Shown one piece after another: positions 37,422 through 45,858 of a DNA stretch of 64,000 nt. Each line of letters begins with the position of its first letter. Positions within the stretch are counted from its first letter, which is position 1. A model generated the notes under the pieces. It was not told the origin of the DNA, searched no databases, and saw only the letters and a list, made by a program, of their open reading frames with translations. The stretch is taken from contig DIWU01000014.1 of assembly GCA_002428525.1 (NCBI GenBank), positions 1 through 64,000 on the forward strand, in the 5' to 3' direction. Position numbers and translations under genes: made by a program. Source of the stretch: a bacterium UBP14_UBA6098 (GTDB lineage Bacteria > UBP14 > UBA6098).

Positions 37422-38663
37422 ATGGCATTAGTCAGACCCTTCAAAGGGCTTCGCCCGAAACCCGCATTCGCGCAGAAGATCGCCTGCCTTCCCTACGATG
37501 TTCTCTCGAGCGAGGAGGCGCGAGAGCTTGCGAAAGATAATCTGATCAGCTACCTTCATGTGGTGAAACCGGAGGTAGATCTCCCCGAACAAACCGACCT
37601 CTATTCCGACGAGGTTTACGAGATGGGCGCTGTCAACCTGAAGAGGCTCATCGCCGCCGGATATATGATTCAAGATACCAAGCCGAGATTGTATGTTTAC
37701 AAACAGGTTATGGGCGACCATTCGCAGATCGGCCTCGTGGCCTGCGCGAGTTGCGACGAGTATGACCGCGACATTATAAAAAAACACGAACTCACTCGGA
37801 AAAAGAAGGAAGACGACCGAACACGGCATATCTTAACCCAAAACGCGCAAAGCGGACCGGTTTTCCTAATATACAAACATAAAGACCAAATCGATGCATT
37901 GATAAAGAAAGTCGTTGCCCAAAAACCCATCGTCGATTTCACCGCCGAGGACGGAATCAAGCATACGCTCTGGATCGTCGAGGATTCGTCGATTGAATCG
38001 GCGATAGTCGAGGAATTCGCAAAGATCGACTACCTCTATGTCGCCGACGGCCACCATCGAAGCGCCAGCGCGAGCCGTGTTTGCGCCCAGCTGAAAGCGA
38101 ATAATCCCAATCACACCGGCCAAGAGGAATATAACTTCTTCCTCTCGGTGATCTTCCCCGACAACCAGTTGAAGATACTCGATTACAACCGCGCGGTTAA
38201 AGACCTGAACGGCAATGACAAAGACGCCTTTATGGAAAAGATCGCCGAGAAATTCGATATCGCCGAAATAGGGCAAGAGCAATACAAGCCGAATGCGCTT
38301 CACGAATTCGGTATGTTCATCGACAAAGAATGGTATAAACTCACGCCCAAGGCCGGTTCCTTCAACAACGCCGACCCCGTCGCCTCGCTCGATGTCTCGA
38401 TCCTTCAAGAAAATCTCCTCGCGCCGATCCTCGGAATCGGCGACCCCCGAACCGACGAACGTATCGACTTCATCGGCGGAATCCGCGGCCTCGGCGAACT
38501 GGAAAAGCTCGTCAATACAAAAAAAATGGCCGTCGCATTCGCAATGTTCCCCACCGGAATCGACCAACTCATGGCCATCGCCGACGCGGGCAAGATTATG
38601 CCCCCAAAAAGCACTTGGTTCGAGCCTAAGCTCCGTAGCGGGATGGTTGTGCATCTATTGTAG
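37422..38663 (+). CDS. DUF1015 family protein
   Basis: 413 residues, typical length for the family. It shows PFKGLRPKPAFAQKIACLPYDV at the start and the hallmark YVADGHHRSASA. Members are widespread cytosolic proteins often near serine or amino-acid metabolism; the biochemical role is not established to my knowledge. AAAGGAT 7 nt before the ATG. Divergent from proS. Confidence 0.85.
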   Translation: MALVRPFKGLRPKPAFAQKIACLPYDVLSSEEARELAKDNLISYLHVVKPEVDLPEQTDLYSDEVYEMGAVNLKRLIAAGYMIQDTKPRLYVYKQVMGDHSQIGLVACASCDEYDRDIIKKHELTRKKKEDDRTRHILTQNAQSGPVFLIYKHKDQIDALIKKVVAQKPIVDFTAEDGIKHTLWIVEDSSIESAIVEEFAKIDYLYVADGHHRSASASRVCAQLKANNPNHTGQEEYNFFLSVIFPDNQLKILDYNRAVKDLNGNDKDAFMEKIAEKFDIAEIGQEQYKPNALHEFGMFIDKEWYKLTPKAGSFNNADPVASLDVSILQENLLAPILGIGDPRTDERIDFIGGIRGLGELEKLVNTKKMAVAFAMFPTGIDQLMAIADAGKIMPPKSTWFEPKLRSGMVVHLL

Positions 38664-38667
38664 CTTT

Positions 38668-38818
38668 CAACCGCCCCCGCCGGCGTCGCAGGCCTTCGAG
38701 GGCATAACCCTCGAAGGCCTCCGCATTTTCGCCGCGCACAATCGCTCTCGAAGATCGGCCGATTCATGCGGCGAAAATGCGTGGCGCGGAACGCGCGCGA
38801 CGCCGGCGGGGGCGGTTG
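38668..38818. repeat. Cloverleaf palindromic element, copy 3
   Basis: 151 bp, the most regular copy. Perfect 22-bp terminal inverted repeat (38668-38689 with 38797-38818). Hairpin 1, 13-bp perfect stem (38690-38702 with 38708-38720, 5-nt loop). Hairpin 2, 14-bp perfect stem CGCATTTTCGCCGC (38722-38735 with 38768-38781) with a 32-nt loop. Hairpin 3, GCGCG-gaa-CGCGC (38784-38796), directly abutting the right terminal stem. Confidence 0.95.
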
Positions 38819-38838
38819 GCGGAGTTCGATTTGGGACA

Positions 38839-38867
38839 TTGAAATTGGCTTTATATTTGCGTATTAT
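38839..38867 (+). promoter_or_regulatory. Promoter giving a leaderless TPR-protein mRNA
   Basis: TTGAAA (38839-38844), 17-bp spacer, TATTAT (38862-38867). The predicted start at about 38874 excludes ATG 38871 and leaves ATG 38877 with a 0-3 nt leader. Confidence 0.7.
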
Positions 38868-38876
38868 TAAATGATT

Positions 38877-40532
38877 ATGGTATTGAGGTTTCGTGAAATA
38901 GGTCTTTTGCTTCTGCTGTCGGGGGCTTGCCTCACAGCCGAGGTTTCGCCGGCCGCCCTTAAGTATTACATCGACGGCATGGCCTTCGAGTTCGAGGGCG
39001 ATTATGATCGCGCGCTGGGTAGCTATCTCATCGCTGAAACCTACGCCCCCGACAATCCGGAGATTCTGCTCACTTTGGCCGAGCTTTCTTTGGCCTATAA
39101 CGAACCCGAACAAGCGCTTTCGTGGTTCACTCGGCTTGTGAATATCGACGACCAAAACGTCCATTACAGGCTTGGCGCGGCTGAGTCCGCGATTGAGGCA
39201 CGTCAGATTCAGATCGCCTTCGAGAACCTCCAATGGCTGGTCGAGAATAAAAAAGCAGATTACGAAACACGTTTCCATTATGCCACTACTCTGTTGGCTC
39301 TTGGCAGAGAGCGAGAGGCGATCAAGGAATTGGGCCGCATTGCGAAGGATTTTCCGCAAAGCCCCGACCCGCATGGCCTTTTGGGAAGCATTCATCTCAC
39401 AAATAACAACAACAAAAAGGCCATCGAGGCCTTTTCCCGAGCGATAGAAATAGACTCGAGCTATTCCCGCGGCTACTCCGGACTGATCGCGGCCTTGGAG
39501 GCCGAGGGTAGAATTGCCGAATCGCAGAGCTACCAGCTTCGTTATCTCGAGCTGAATCCCTTCGATCTCGAGGCGCACAGACGTTTGATCGGAAGCTTCA
39601 TCGACACCGGCGACTTCGCCTCCGCCTACGAGATCGCCTCGTCATATATCCGAAAGATGCCGGAGGATTGGCCGATTGTCCGCCAGACAGCCTTCCTTGC
39701 CTTCACTGTCGGAGATTATGAGGAAGCCGTCCGACATTTTCGAGACTATCTTGTGACCGCTCCAGACGATCGGGATGCGATAACATTCTTCGGTCGAGCG
39801 CTCTTCGAATGCGGCATGCCCCACGAAAGCATTGCGCAATACAAACTCGCCCTCGATATCCAACGGGACCCCGCCCTTTTTATCGATCTCGCCCTCGCGC
39901 TTTCGGAGGCCGATAGCGCAGACAGGGCATTGGACATCCTCGAAATCGCGCGCACCGAGTTTCCGGAAAATCTCGCCGTGGTCTTTTACGAGGGCGTGAT
40001 CTTCTCGCGAAGCCGCGAGTATAAGATGGCCATCGGAAGTTATTCGGAGGTCGTCACTCGCGAACCGGGCAATCTCCAAGCCCTATTTGGCCTAGGCGAC
40101 GCACTCGAACGGCTCGGCCTCAGAGATTCCGCAATATCGGTATTTCGGACAATTGTTAAAAAGGCGCCGGAAGACCCCCTCAGCGCCAACTACCTCGGCT
40201 ATCTGCTCGTCGAGGAGAATCGCGAGCTTGCCCTCGCGGAAAAACTCATCTCTCTCGCAATCTCTAAGGATCCGTTAAATCCTTCATATATCGATAGTTA
40301 TGGCTGGCTTCTTTATCGAAAAGGAAGGTTCCAGCAGGCCCTCGAAAAACTACTTTTAGCCGAGGAACTCGCGGAACCCGAAGACCCGGTTATTCTCGAA
40401 CATATAGGCATTGTTCTCGAAGAAACCGGCGACAGCCTTAGGGCAATCGAATATTATATTCGAGCGATCGAAATCGACCCGCAACTTGAAAAATCACGCA
40501 AACGCCTCGAGGAGCTACAAAATGGGCAATGA
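38877..40532 (+). CDS. Exported tetratricopeptide-repeat protein
   Basis: About 551 residues. An N-terminal signal sequence (IGLLLLLSGACLTAE; the GAC cysteine could be a lipobox-like site) precedes some fourteen TPR units, e.g. KKAIEAFSRAIEIDSSYS and RAIEYYIRAIEIDPQLE. Probably a periplasmic or envelope scaffold; partners unknown. ATG 38877 fits the leaderless promoter. Its last codons overlap iscU by 11 nt. Confidence 0.8.
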   Translation: MVLRFREIGLLLLLSGACLTAEVSPAALKYYIDGMAFEFEGDYDRALGSYLIAETYAPDNPEILLTLAELSLAYNEPEQALSWFTRLVNIDDQNVHYRLGAAESAIEARQIQIAFENLQWLVENKKADYETRFHYATTLLALGREREAIKELGRIAKDFPQSPDPHGLLGSIHLTNNNNKKAIEAFSRAIEIDSSYSRGYSGLIAALEAEGRIAESQSYQLRYLELNPFDLEAHRRLIGSFIDTGDFASAYEIASSYIRKMPEDWPIVRQTAFLAFTVGDYEEAVRHFRDYLVTAPDDRDAITFFGRALFECGMPHESIAQYKLALDIQRDPALFIDLALALSEADSADRALDILEIARTEFPENLAVVFYEGVIFSRSREYKMAIGSYSEVVTREPGNLQALFGLGDALERLGLRDSAISVFRTIVKKAPEDPLSANYLGYLLVEENRELALAEKLISLAISKDPLNPSYIDSYGWLLYRKGRFQQALEKLLLAEELAEPEDPVILEHIGIVLEETGDSLRAIEYYIRAIEIDPQLEKSRKRLEELQNGQ

Positions 40533-40956
40533 TCTATATTCTAAAAAGGTAATGGACCACTTCGCCGAACCGCACAATGTCGGCGAAATCCCCAACGCAT
40601 CGGCCTCCGGTGATGCCGGAAATCCGCTCTGCGGCGATATGATGCGGTTTTCGCTTAAAATCGAGAACAACATCATCGTCGATATCAAGTTTAAAACCTT
40701 CGGTTGCGCCGCGGCGATAGCCTCGTCGAGCGTGCTGACCGATATGGCAAAAGGGAAAACCCTCGAAGAGGCCTTCGCCCTCACGCGCGACAATGTCGTC
40801 GAGGAACTCGGCGGCCTTCCCCCCGTGAAGATCCACTGTAGCATACTCGGGCTCGACGCGCTTCGCCGGGCGATATGCGAATATTGGCAGAAATCCGGAA
40901 AACTCTCCGAACACCCCGAGTGCATCAAGCTTTTTGGGGAACCATCCGAGCATTGA
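40522..40956 (+). CDS. iscU: IscU/NifU N-terminal-type Fe-S cluster scaffold
   Basis: 144 residues with the three cluster cysteines: NPLCGDMM, TFGCAAAIASSS and KIHCSILG, and the conserved Asp after the first. Assembles [2Fe-2S] clusters before transfer. GAGGAG precedes ATG 40522; the longer upstream frame reads through the TPR gene and is rejected. No cysteine desulfurase is adjacent; mnmA follows directly (TGATG), suggesting a shared sulfur supply. Confidence 0.92.
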   Translation: MGNDLYSKKVMDHFAEPHNVGEIPNASASGDAGNPLCGDMMRFSLKIENNIIVDIKFKTFGCAAAIASSSVLTDMAKGKTLEEAFALTRDNVVEELGGLPPVKIHCSILGLDALRRAICEYWQKSGKLSEHPECIKLFGEPSEH

Positions 40957-42011
40957 TGCCGCAGATTGGCGAATCGATAGATGCCCCGACCCTCGACAAA
41001 TCGGTTCTCGTCGGCCTGTCCGGCGGAGTCGATTCTTCCGTGGCGGCCTTTTTGCTCAAGGAGGCCGGCGCAAACGTCACCGGCGTAACCTTCGATCTTA
41101 ACGAAAACACTCGAAACATCGAAGAAGCTCAGGCTGTAGCCCAATTCCTCGGAATCGAACACCTCGTCGTCGATATGAGACAGCGCTTCGAGCATGCGAT
41201 AATCCGCCCTTTCATCGCCGGCTATTCTAGGGCCTCGACACCGAACCCGTGCATCGAGTGCAACCTCCGAATGAAATGGGCCGGCCTCCTCGAAACAGCC
41301 GACAAGCACGGCATCGAGATGATTGCCACCGGCCATTTCGCGAGGATCGAAAAGGGCTTAGTCCACCGCGGCATCGACCCCGATAAAGACCAATCCTACT
41401 TCCTATACCGCATTCAGCGCGAATGGCTCTCGCGGACTGTCTTTCCGCTGGGCGAGTTTTTCAAATCCGATGTCAAACAACTCGCCCGACAGATCGGCCT
41501 GCCCCTTTCGGACAGGGCCGAATCGAACGATATATGCTTCATGAAAAAGGGCATGTTGGCGAGATTTCTCAGCGAGGCGGGTGTATCCGATAAACCGGGG
41601 GAAATCGTCGATGTGAACGGCAGAACCCTCGGCAAACATAGCGGCTGGGCGTCCTTCACCCCCGGCCAACGCCGCGGCCTCGGGGTCGCCTCCGCGGAGG
41701 GTCGGCTTTATGTCGTCGAGATCGATCCGGCCGAGGCGCGTATAGTCCTCGGGCCGCGTGAAGCACTACTGAAAAGGACATTTGAGGTCGAAAACACAAT
41801 CTTCCACGAGAGAGTTCAAATGGGCGACTCGATCGATTGCGACATCCAAATTCGCCATCTCGGAGAGGTAATTCGAGGCAAGGTTCGCCGCACCGACGAA
41901 CTCGCCGGAGAGGTTTCGCTGGAAAGGGGGATCTTCGCGCCCGCGCGCGGCCAGTCCGCAGTCTTTTACCGAGAAGATGCAGTCATCGGCGGTGGTTATA
42001 TCCTCGTTTAG
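40956..42011 (+). CDS. mnmA: tRNA-specific 2-thiouridylase MnmA
   Basis: 351 residues. Adenylates and thiolates U34 of Lys, Glu and Gln tRNAs. PP-loop SGGVDSS, catalytic Cys99 in NPCIECN and Cys194 in SNDICF, and the C-terminal PGQRRGLGV. Start ATG 40956 overlaps the iscU stop. The stop overlaps the convergent recJ stop by 4 nt, leaving no room for a terminator. Confidence 0.93.
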   Translation: MPQIGESIDAPTLDKSVLVGLSGGVDSSVAAFLLKEAGANVTGVTFDLNENTRNIEEAQAVAQFLGIEHLVVDMRQRFEHAIIRPFIAGYSRASTPNPCIECNLRMKWAGLLETADKHGIEMIATGHFARIEKGLVHRGIDPDKDQSYFLYRIQREWLSRTVFPLGEFFKSDVKQLARQIGLPLSDRAESNDICFMKKGMLARFLSEAGVSDKPGEIVDVNGRTLGKHSGWASFTPGQRRGLGVASAEGRLYVVEIDPAEARIVLGPREALLKRTFEVENTIFHERVQMGDSIDCDIQIRHLGEVIRGKVRRTDELAGEVSLERGIFAPARGQSAVFYREDAVIGGGYILV

Positions 42012-43717
42012 AAGTGCAAGTCCCCGATGAAGATATCCTTTATCCTAAGCTGAAGTTGCGGGTAGCCGTAGTAGTCGTTGGATTCGACCACAAATGCCAA
42101 GTTGATCGGCTCGATCGCATTGTCGAGCGCATACTTCATCTCGCCAAATCCGAAGGCGATGGCGTCCAACGCTTTGCCCCCCGCGCGAATACGAAAGCGC
42201 AGATGGTTTTTGCCGACAATCCTCGCCGGCTCTAAAAGCTCCGCGTTCGTGATACAAAAGATAGGCCGCATATTCTTCGGGCCGTAGGGCGAGAAGAGCT
42301 TCAGCCAATCCAATAACTGCATATCGATTTCCGAGGCGTCAATCTTTGCGTCGATCTTCAGCTGTGGAACAAGGTCTTCCTCGGTCAGCCGTTCGTTGGC
42401 GACGCGCAAAAATTCGCGTCGGAAATCCTCGATCTTGTCGGGTTTGATACACAAGCCGGCGGCGTATTTGTGCCCCCCGAATTTCTCGAGGTGCTCGCTG
42501 GATTCCTTGATCGCGTCGAGCAGGTGGAAGCTGGAGATAGTCCTCGCGCTTCCCTGTCCCTCGCCCTCGGCCGTCGAGATCAAGACAGCCGGACGGTGGT
42601 ATTTCTCGACCAGTCGGCTCGCGACAATCCCGATAACCCCGACATGCCAGTCGCCGGACTCGATCACGATAGCCTTGTCGTTATCGAGATCGACTGTTTT
42701 CTCGACCAGCTCGACCGCCTTCTCGAATATCTGCTCGTCGAGCTTCTTGCGCTTTTTGTTCTCCTCGTCGAGCAATCTCGCCATCTGTGCGGCATAAAAG
42801 GAATCGTTGGTTGTTAAAAGCTTAAATGCGCTCGAGGCGGAGCCTATACGCCCGACCGCGTTGAGCCGCGGCGCGAGGACAAAGACGATATTCCAGCTGA
42901 AAAGCTCCGTTCCCCATAGACTCGTCACCTGAAGCAGGCTTTTAAGGCCGGGCTTCTTAGTCGATTCGAGCTGACGAAGGCCGAACTTCGCAAGAATTCG
43001 GTTCTCGCCGGTCAAGGGGACAATATCGGCCACAGTGCCGAGCCCGACTAAATCGAGATGCTCGAAAAGCGCGCCTTTGTCCTCTCCAAGCTCGTTGAAT
43101 ATAGCCTCCGCAAGTTTGAAGGCCACTCCGACACCGGCCAATTCCCGCGAGGGCGAATCCTCCGCCCCGAGCTTCGGATCGACAAGGGCAACCGCGTTCG
43201 GAAGCCTTTCAGCGGGCTCGTGATGATCGGTGATAACACAGTCTATGCCCTTCGAGGTGGCGTATTCGACCTCATCGACACCGGTGATTCCGCAGTCAAC
43301 GGAGATCAGTAGCGTAACGCCCTTGCCGACCGCATCGTCGATACCGCCCTTGCTCAGGCCGTAACCCTCCTCGACCCTGTCGGGAAGATACCACTCGACA
43401 TCGGCGCCGAACCGCGTCAAGACAAGATAAACAAGTGCCGTGGCTGTGATCCCGTCAACATCGTAGTCGCCAAAGATCACGATCTTCTCGTTATGAGCCA
43501 AAGCCGAAATCACCCGCTTGACAGCCTTCTCCATTCCGGGAAGCTCCATCGGGTCTAATAGGTCGTCCAGCGTGGGATAGAAGAAGGTCTTCATATCCTT
43601 GGCCGTGGTAACCTCGCGGTTGACCAGAATCTGGCTGATTATACGGGGAATATCAAGCTCTTTTGCAAGCTCTCTCGAAAGCCTCGGATTGATCTGCTCG
43701 GCGAGGGTCCAAATCAT
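42008..43717 (-). CDS. recJ: Single-stranded-DNA exonuclease RecJ
   Basis: 569 residues. DHH-family 5'-3' exonuclease in recombination and mismatch repair. Motifs FGDYDVDGITA, VDCGIT, and ITDHHEPAE, then DHHA1 (GEGQGSARTISSFHLLDAI, GGHKYAAG) and an OB-fold end. AAAGGGGAT before ATG 43717 fixes the start, only 21 nt from the 3' end of rnpB, so both are likely on one transcript. Confidence 0.95.
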   Translation of the reverse strand: MIWTLAEQINPRLSRELAKELDIPRIISQILVNREVTTAKDMKTFFYPTLDDLLDPMELPGMEKAVKRVISALAHNEKIVIFGDYDVDGITATALVYLVLTRFGADVEWYLPDRVEEGYGLSKGGIDDAVGKGVTLLISVDCGITGVDEVEYATSKGIDCVITDHHEPAERLPNAVALVDPKLGAEDSPSRELAGVGVAFKLAEAIFNELGEDKGALFEHLDLVGLGTVADIVPLTGENRILAKFGLRQLESTKKPGLKSLLQVTSLWGTELFSWNIVFVLAPRLNAVGRIGSASSAFKLLTTNDSFYAAQMARLLDEENKKRKKLDEQIFEKAVELVEKTVDLDNDKAIVIESGDWHVGVIGIVASRLVEKYHRPAVLISTAEGEGQGSARTISSFHLLDAIKESSEHLEKFGGHKYAAGLCIKPDKIEDFRREFLRVANERLTEEDLVPQLKIDAKIDASEIDMQLLDWLKLFSPYGPKNMRPIFCITNAELLEPARIVGKNHLRFRIRAGGKALDAIAFGFGEMKYALDNAIEPINLAFVVESNDYYGYPQLQLRIKDIFIGDLHF

Positions 43718-43738
43718 TGGATCCCCTTTCTGTGCTGT

Positions 43739-44145
43739 GCAGAAATCGGACAAAGTGATTCGATTCTATAAGCCGGGTTCTGTCCCCGAATATCGGGGGG
43801 CGCCCATCTATCTAAATGCCGAATTGCTTCGACACTTCTGCGGCCTACCCGAGGGTCACAGGGGGAAGTCGCCCCTACCCTTCTATTTGGCCTTGCTCGA
43901 CGCGGGGTTTTCCGCGGCCTTGCCTCTCGACAGACCGAGCGGTGTCTTACCTCCGCACTTTTCACCCTTACCCCCGAGGGGGCGGTATAGTTTCTGTGGC
44001 ACTTTCCGTCCTTCGGAATAACCGAAAGCCCGGGATTATCCCCGGCGCGCTGACTTCTCGAGCCCGGACTTTCCTCCCCATTGGGGCGGACGCCCGAATC
44101 GAATCATTTAAGATATAAGGTCTCTTCCTTTCGTCAGATTTCTGC
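43739..44145 (-). ncRNA. rnpB: RNase P RNA
   Basis: The catalytic RNA of tRNA 5' processing. P1 ends pair GCAGAAATC (5', 44145 downwards) with GATTTCTGC (3', 43739-43747). Conserved landmarks on the minus strand are GAGGAAAGTCCGGGC near the 5' side, GGGTAAGGGTG and GGGTAGGCCGC in the core, and ACAGAACCCGGCTTAT near the 3' end. Length about 407 nt, A-type range. No terminator follows; recJ starts 21 nt downstream. Confidence 0.97.
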
Positions 44146-44314
44146 GCGTTAACGTTTACAATAAAAATTTATCAAAATTTTAAAGATAATATGAAAAATA
44201 TTCTCTATTTCCATAAAAAGAAAGCGCCACGGTTAATAACCCCGAGGCGATTTCATGCCGAGAACCTATACTCCCGTTGAATTCAAACCGCGAATAAAAA
44301 CTTCAGGCCAAGAT

Positions 44315-44352
44315 AAAAAAATCGGGGAGGTCTATCCATGAAGGCCTCCCCG
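44315..44352 (-). terminator. Terminator for the Ntn-hydrolase gene
   Basis: Minus-strand stem CGGGGAGG/CCTCCCCG (44345-44352 with 44323-44330), 14-nt loop, then a run of Ts at 44315-44320. The rest of 44146-44314 is AT-rich and shows no gene. Confidence 0.85.
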
Positions 44353-44375
44353 AAAATACTCACGAATCGCAAACT

Positions 44376-45806
44376 CTACTTTATCAGGACAAAGCTCGCC
44401 GCTTGAACCTCTGCGCCCTCGAGAGCGAGGACAGCGCTGTATATCCCGCTGGGCAGACCCTCCATCGACAGCGGAATACGATTCTCGCCGCGATAAATCC
44501 AAAATGAGTTCGCGGGGTTGGCAACTACCCGCCCATTTAGGTCGAGTATTTGAACCTCCGCGGTTCCTGCGCGCTCGGAATGGAAAACAATATTCCCTGA
44601 GGCATTGAAGGGATTGGGGTAAACCGACAACCCCGCCTTCGAGGGCGTTTCTCTGCGGGATTCCTTCACAAAAAGCGAACGAATCTCCCAATACTTTGCT
44701 AAGATCGCCTCGGCGAACTGTGTTTGGAGGTTGCCAAGAACGGCCGGGTCGATGTCCGCGATCGAATCGGAACCGATTTCGGCGCGCACTCGGGCGCAGA
44801 TCTCGGCCTCGACGGGCGCGAAGCTCGATAGGATATTGGATAGGGCGTAAGTATCGATTGTGTAGGTTCCGGTATAGACAAGCGATTTCATATCGATGGC
44901 CATATCGCAAAGAGCACTGCCCTCGGTGCCGCAAAGCCCCTCCGGAAGGCTCTTCGCATGGATCCAAAGGGGGATAGGTATCGCGCAAATAGGCTGACCC
45001 AAAAACTGCCACATCGTCGGCGGGAAGGTGCCGTCGATAACACAAGCGCTCGAGGTGTAAAAGCGGTTGATCGAGGTGCTTGCTTCGATGATACCCGTGC
45101 TGTATCCGCGAAAAACACCCTCGAAGGGGAGCGGGTATGGATCGAGTTCCTCGGTTGTGAGATCGCGGGCAAGCCCGAAAAGAAGCATTTCCGGCTCGAC
45201 GCCTTGGGCGGTCATCAGCAACGATTCAGCTCGCGCGCGCCTGTCAGTCCCTATCCGGTCGGATTCCCCGCCGGAGTCGGCGTAGTTCGTCCTGACAATA
45301 ACCCCCTCGGGGGCCTCGCTCGCATCGTAGCGGACATAGTAGTCTCTGCCGGCCTCGAAAAGAACCGCGGAGCCGGTCGCATCGATGAGGCCGTAGCAAT
45401 GGGTCGATCGGCGAACCGTGGTATTCGTGCTGTCGAGGTAGGCCTGAAATTCATCGATTGTCGAGAAATTCCCCAGCGCATGAAACATAACGTGGCCGTC
45501 GTCGTCGCCGTAGGAGCCCCAAGGGCCTTGGTTGTAGGTATCCGAGTTGATTATCGCCAAACCGGCGGAATTAACGCCCGACCATACGCGGTCGAACTCG
45601 CCCTCGTAAACATTGGCGATGAACTCGAACGGTTCCGAGGTGAAATAGCGAACCTCTTGGTGAATCCCGAGGACATCGCGATTCTTCCAGAGCAACGGCC
45701 CGCGGCCCTCCGAGCCGGCAACGACCGCGATAGTGCAGGGGAGCACGGTTGCCGCAAGTATCGACAGGCCGAGAATAACTGCGAATTGTTTAAAAACGAG
45801 ATTCAT
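44376..45806 (-). CDS. Secreted C45-like Ntn-hydrolase with C-terminal sorting domain
   Basis: 476 residues. A signal peptide runs directly into Cys24 of PCTIAVVAGS, followed by GRGPLLWKNRD, the N-terminal signature of the acyl-CoA:6-APA acyltransferase/C45 peptidase family, in which the freed Cys is both nucleophile and base. WSGVNSAGLAIIN fits too. The last 80 residues have YPNPFNASGNIVF and GIYSAVLALEG and end in LIK, as in the proteins at 1673 and 9658. Likely hydrolyses small amides outside the cell; substrate unknown. Leaderless promoter upstream. Confidence 0.78.
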   Translation of the reverse strand: MNLVFKQFAVILGLSILAATVLPCTIAVVAGSEGRGPLLWKNRDVLGIHQEVRYFTSEPFEFIANVYEGEFDRVWSGVNSAGLAIINSDTYNQGPWGSYGDDDGHVMFHALGNFSTIDEFQAYLDSTNTTVRRSTHCYGLIDATGSAVLFEAGRDYYVRYDASEAPEGVIVRTNYADSGGESDRIGTDRRARAESLLMTAQGVEPEMLLFGLARDLTTEELDPYPLPFEGVFRGYSTGIIEASTSINRFYTSSACVIDGTFPPTMWQFLGQPICAIPIPLWIHAKSLPEGLCGTEGSALCDMAIDMKSLVYTGTYTIDTYALSNILSSFAPVEAEICARVRAEIGSDSIADIDPAVLGNLQTQFAEAILAKYWEIRSLFVKESRRETPSKAGLSVYPNPFNASGNIVFHSERAGTAEVQILDLNGRVVANPANSFWIYRGENRIPLSMEGLPSGIYSAVLALEGAEVQAASFVLIK

Positions 45807-45815
45807 AACTAAGAA

Positions 45816-45844
45816 AATATAAATAATAATAACTTTTTCGTCAA
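45816..45844 (-). promoter_or_regulatory. Promoter giving a leaderless Ntn-hydrolase mRNA
   Basis: Minus strand TTGACG (45844-45839), 17-bp spacer, TATATT (45821-45816). ATG 45806 is 9 nt beyond the -10 box; no ribosome-binding site. Confidence 0.7.
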
Positions 45845-45858
45845 GCCAAATCGACGAC

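Noticed and set aside
37866..38654. 262-codon minus-strand open frame opposite DUF1015
   Set aside because: It is a low-information shadow; the DUF1015 motifs on the plus strand are convincing.
38667..39578. 303-codon minus-strand open frame over the TPR gene and copy 3 of the palindromic element
   Set aside because: It is antisense to a clear TPR protein, contains no recognisable domain, and part of it is the palindrome. It is a by-product of codon bias.
43745..44118. Two plus-strand open frames over 43745-44118
   Set aside because: The region is RNase P RNA on the minus strand; the frames are accidental.
44958..45812. 284-codon plus-strand open frame opposite the Ntn-hydrolase gene
   Set aside because: No family features; the opposite strand has signal peptide, catalytic motif and sorting domain.
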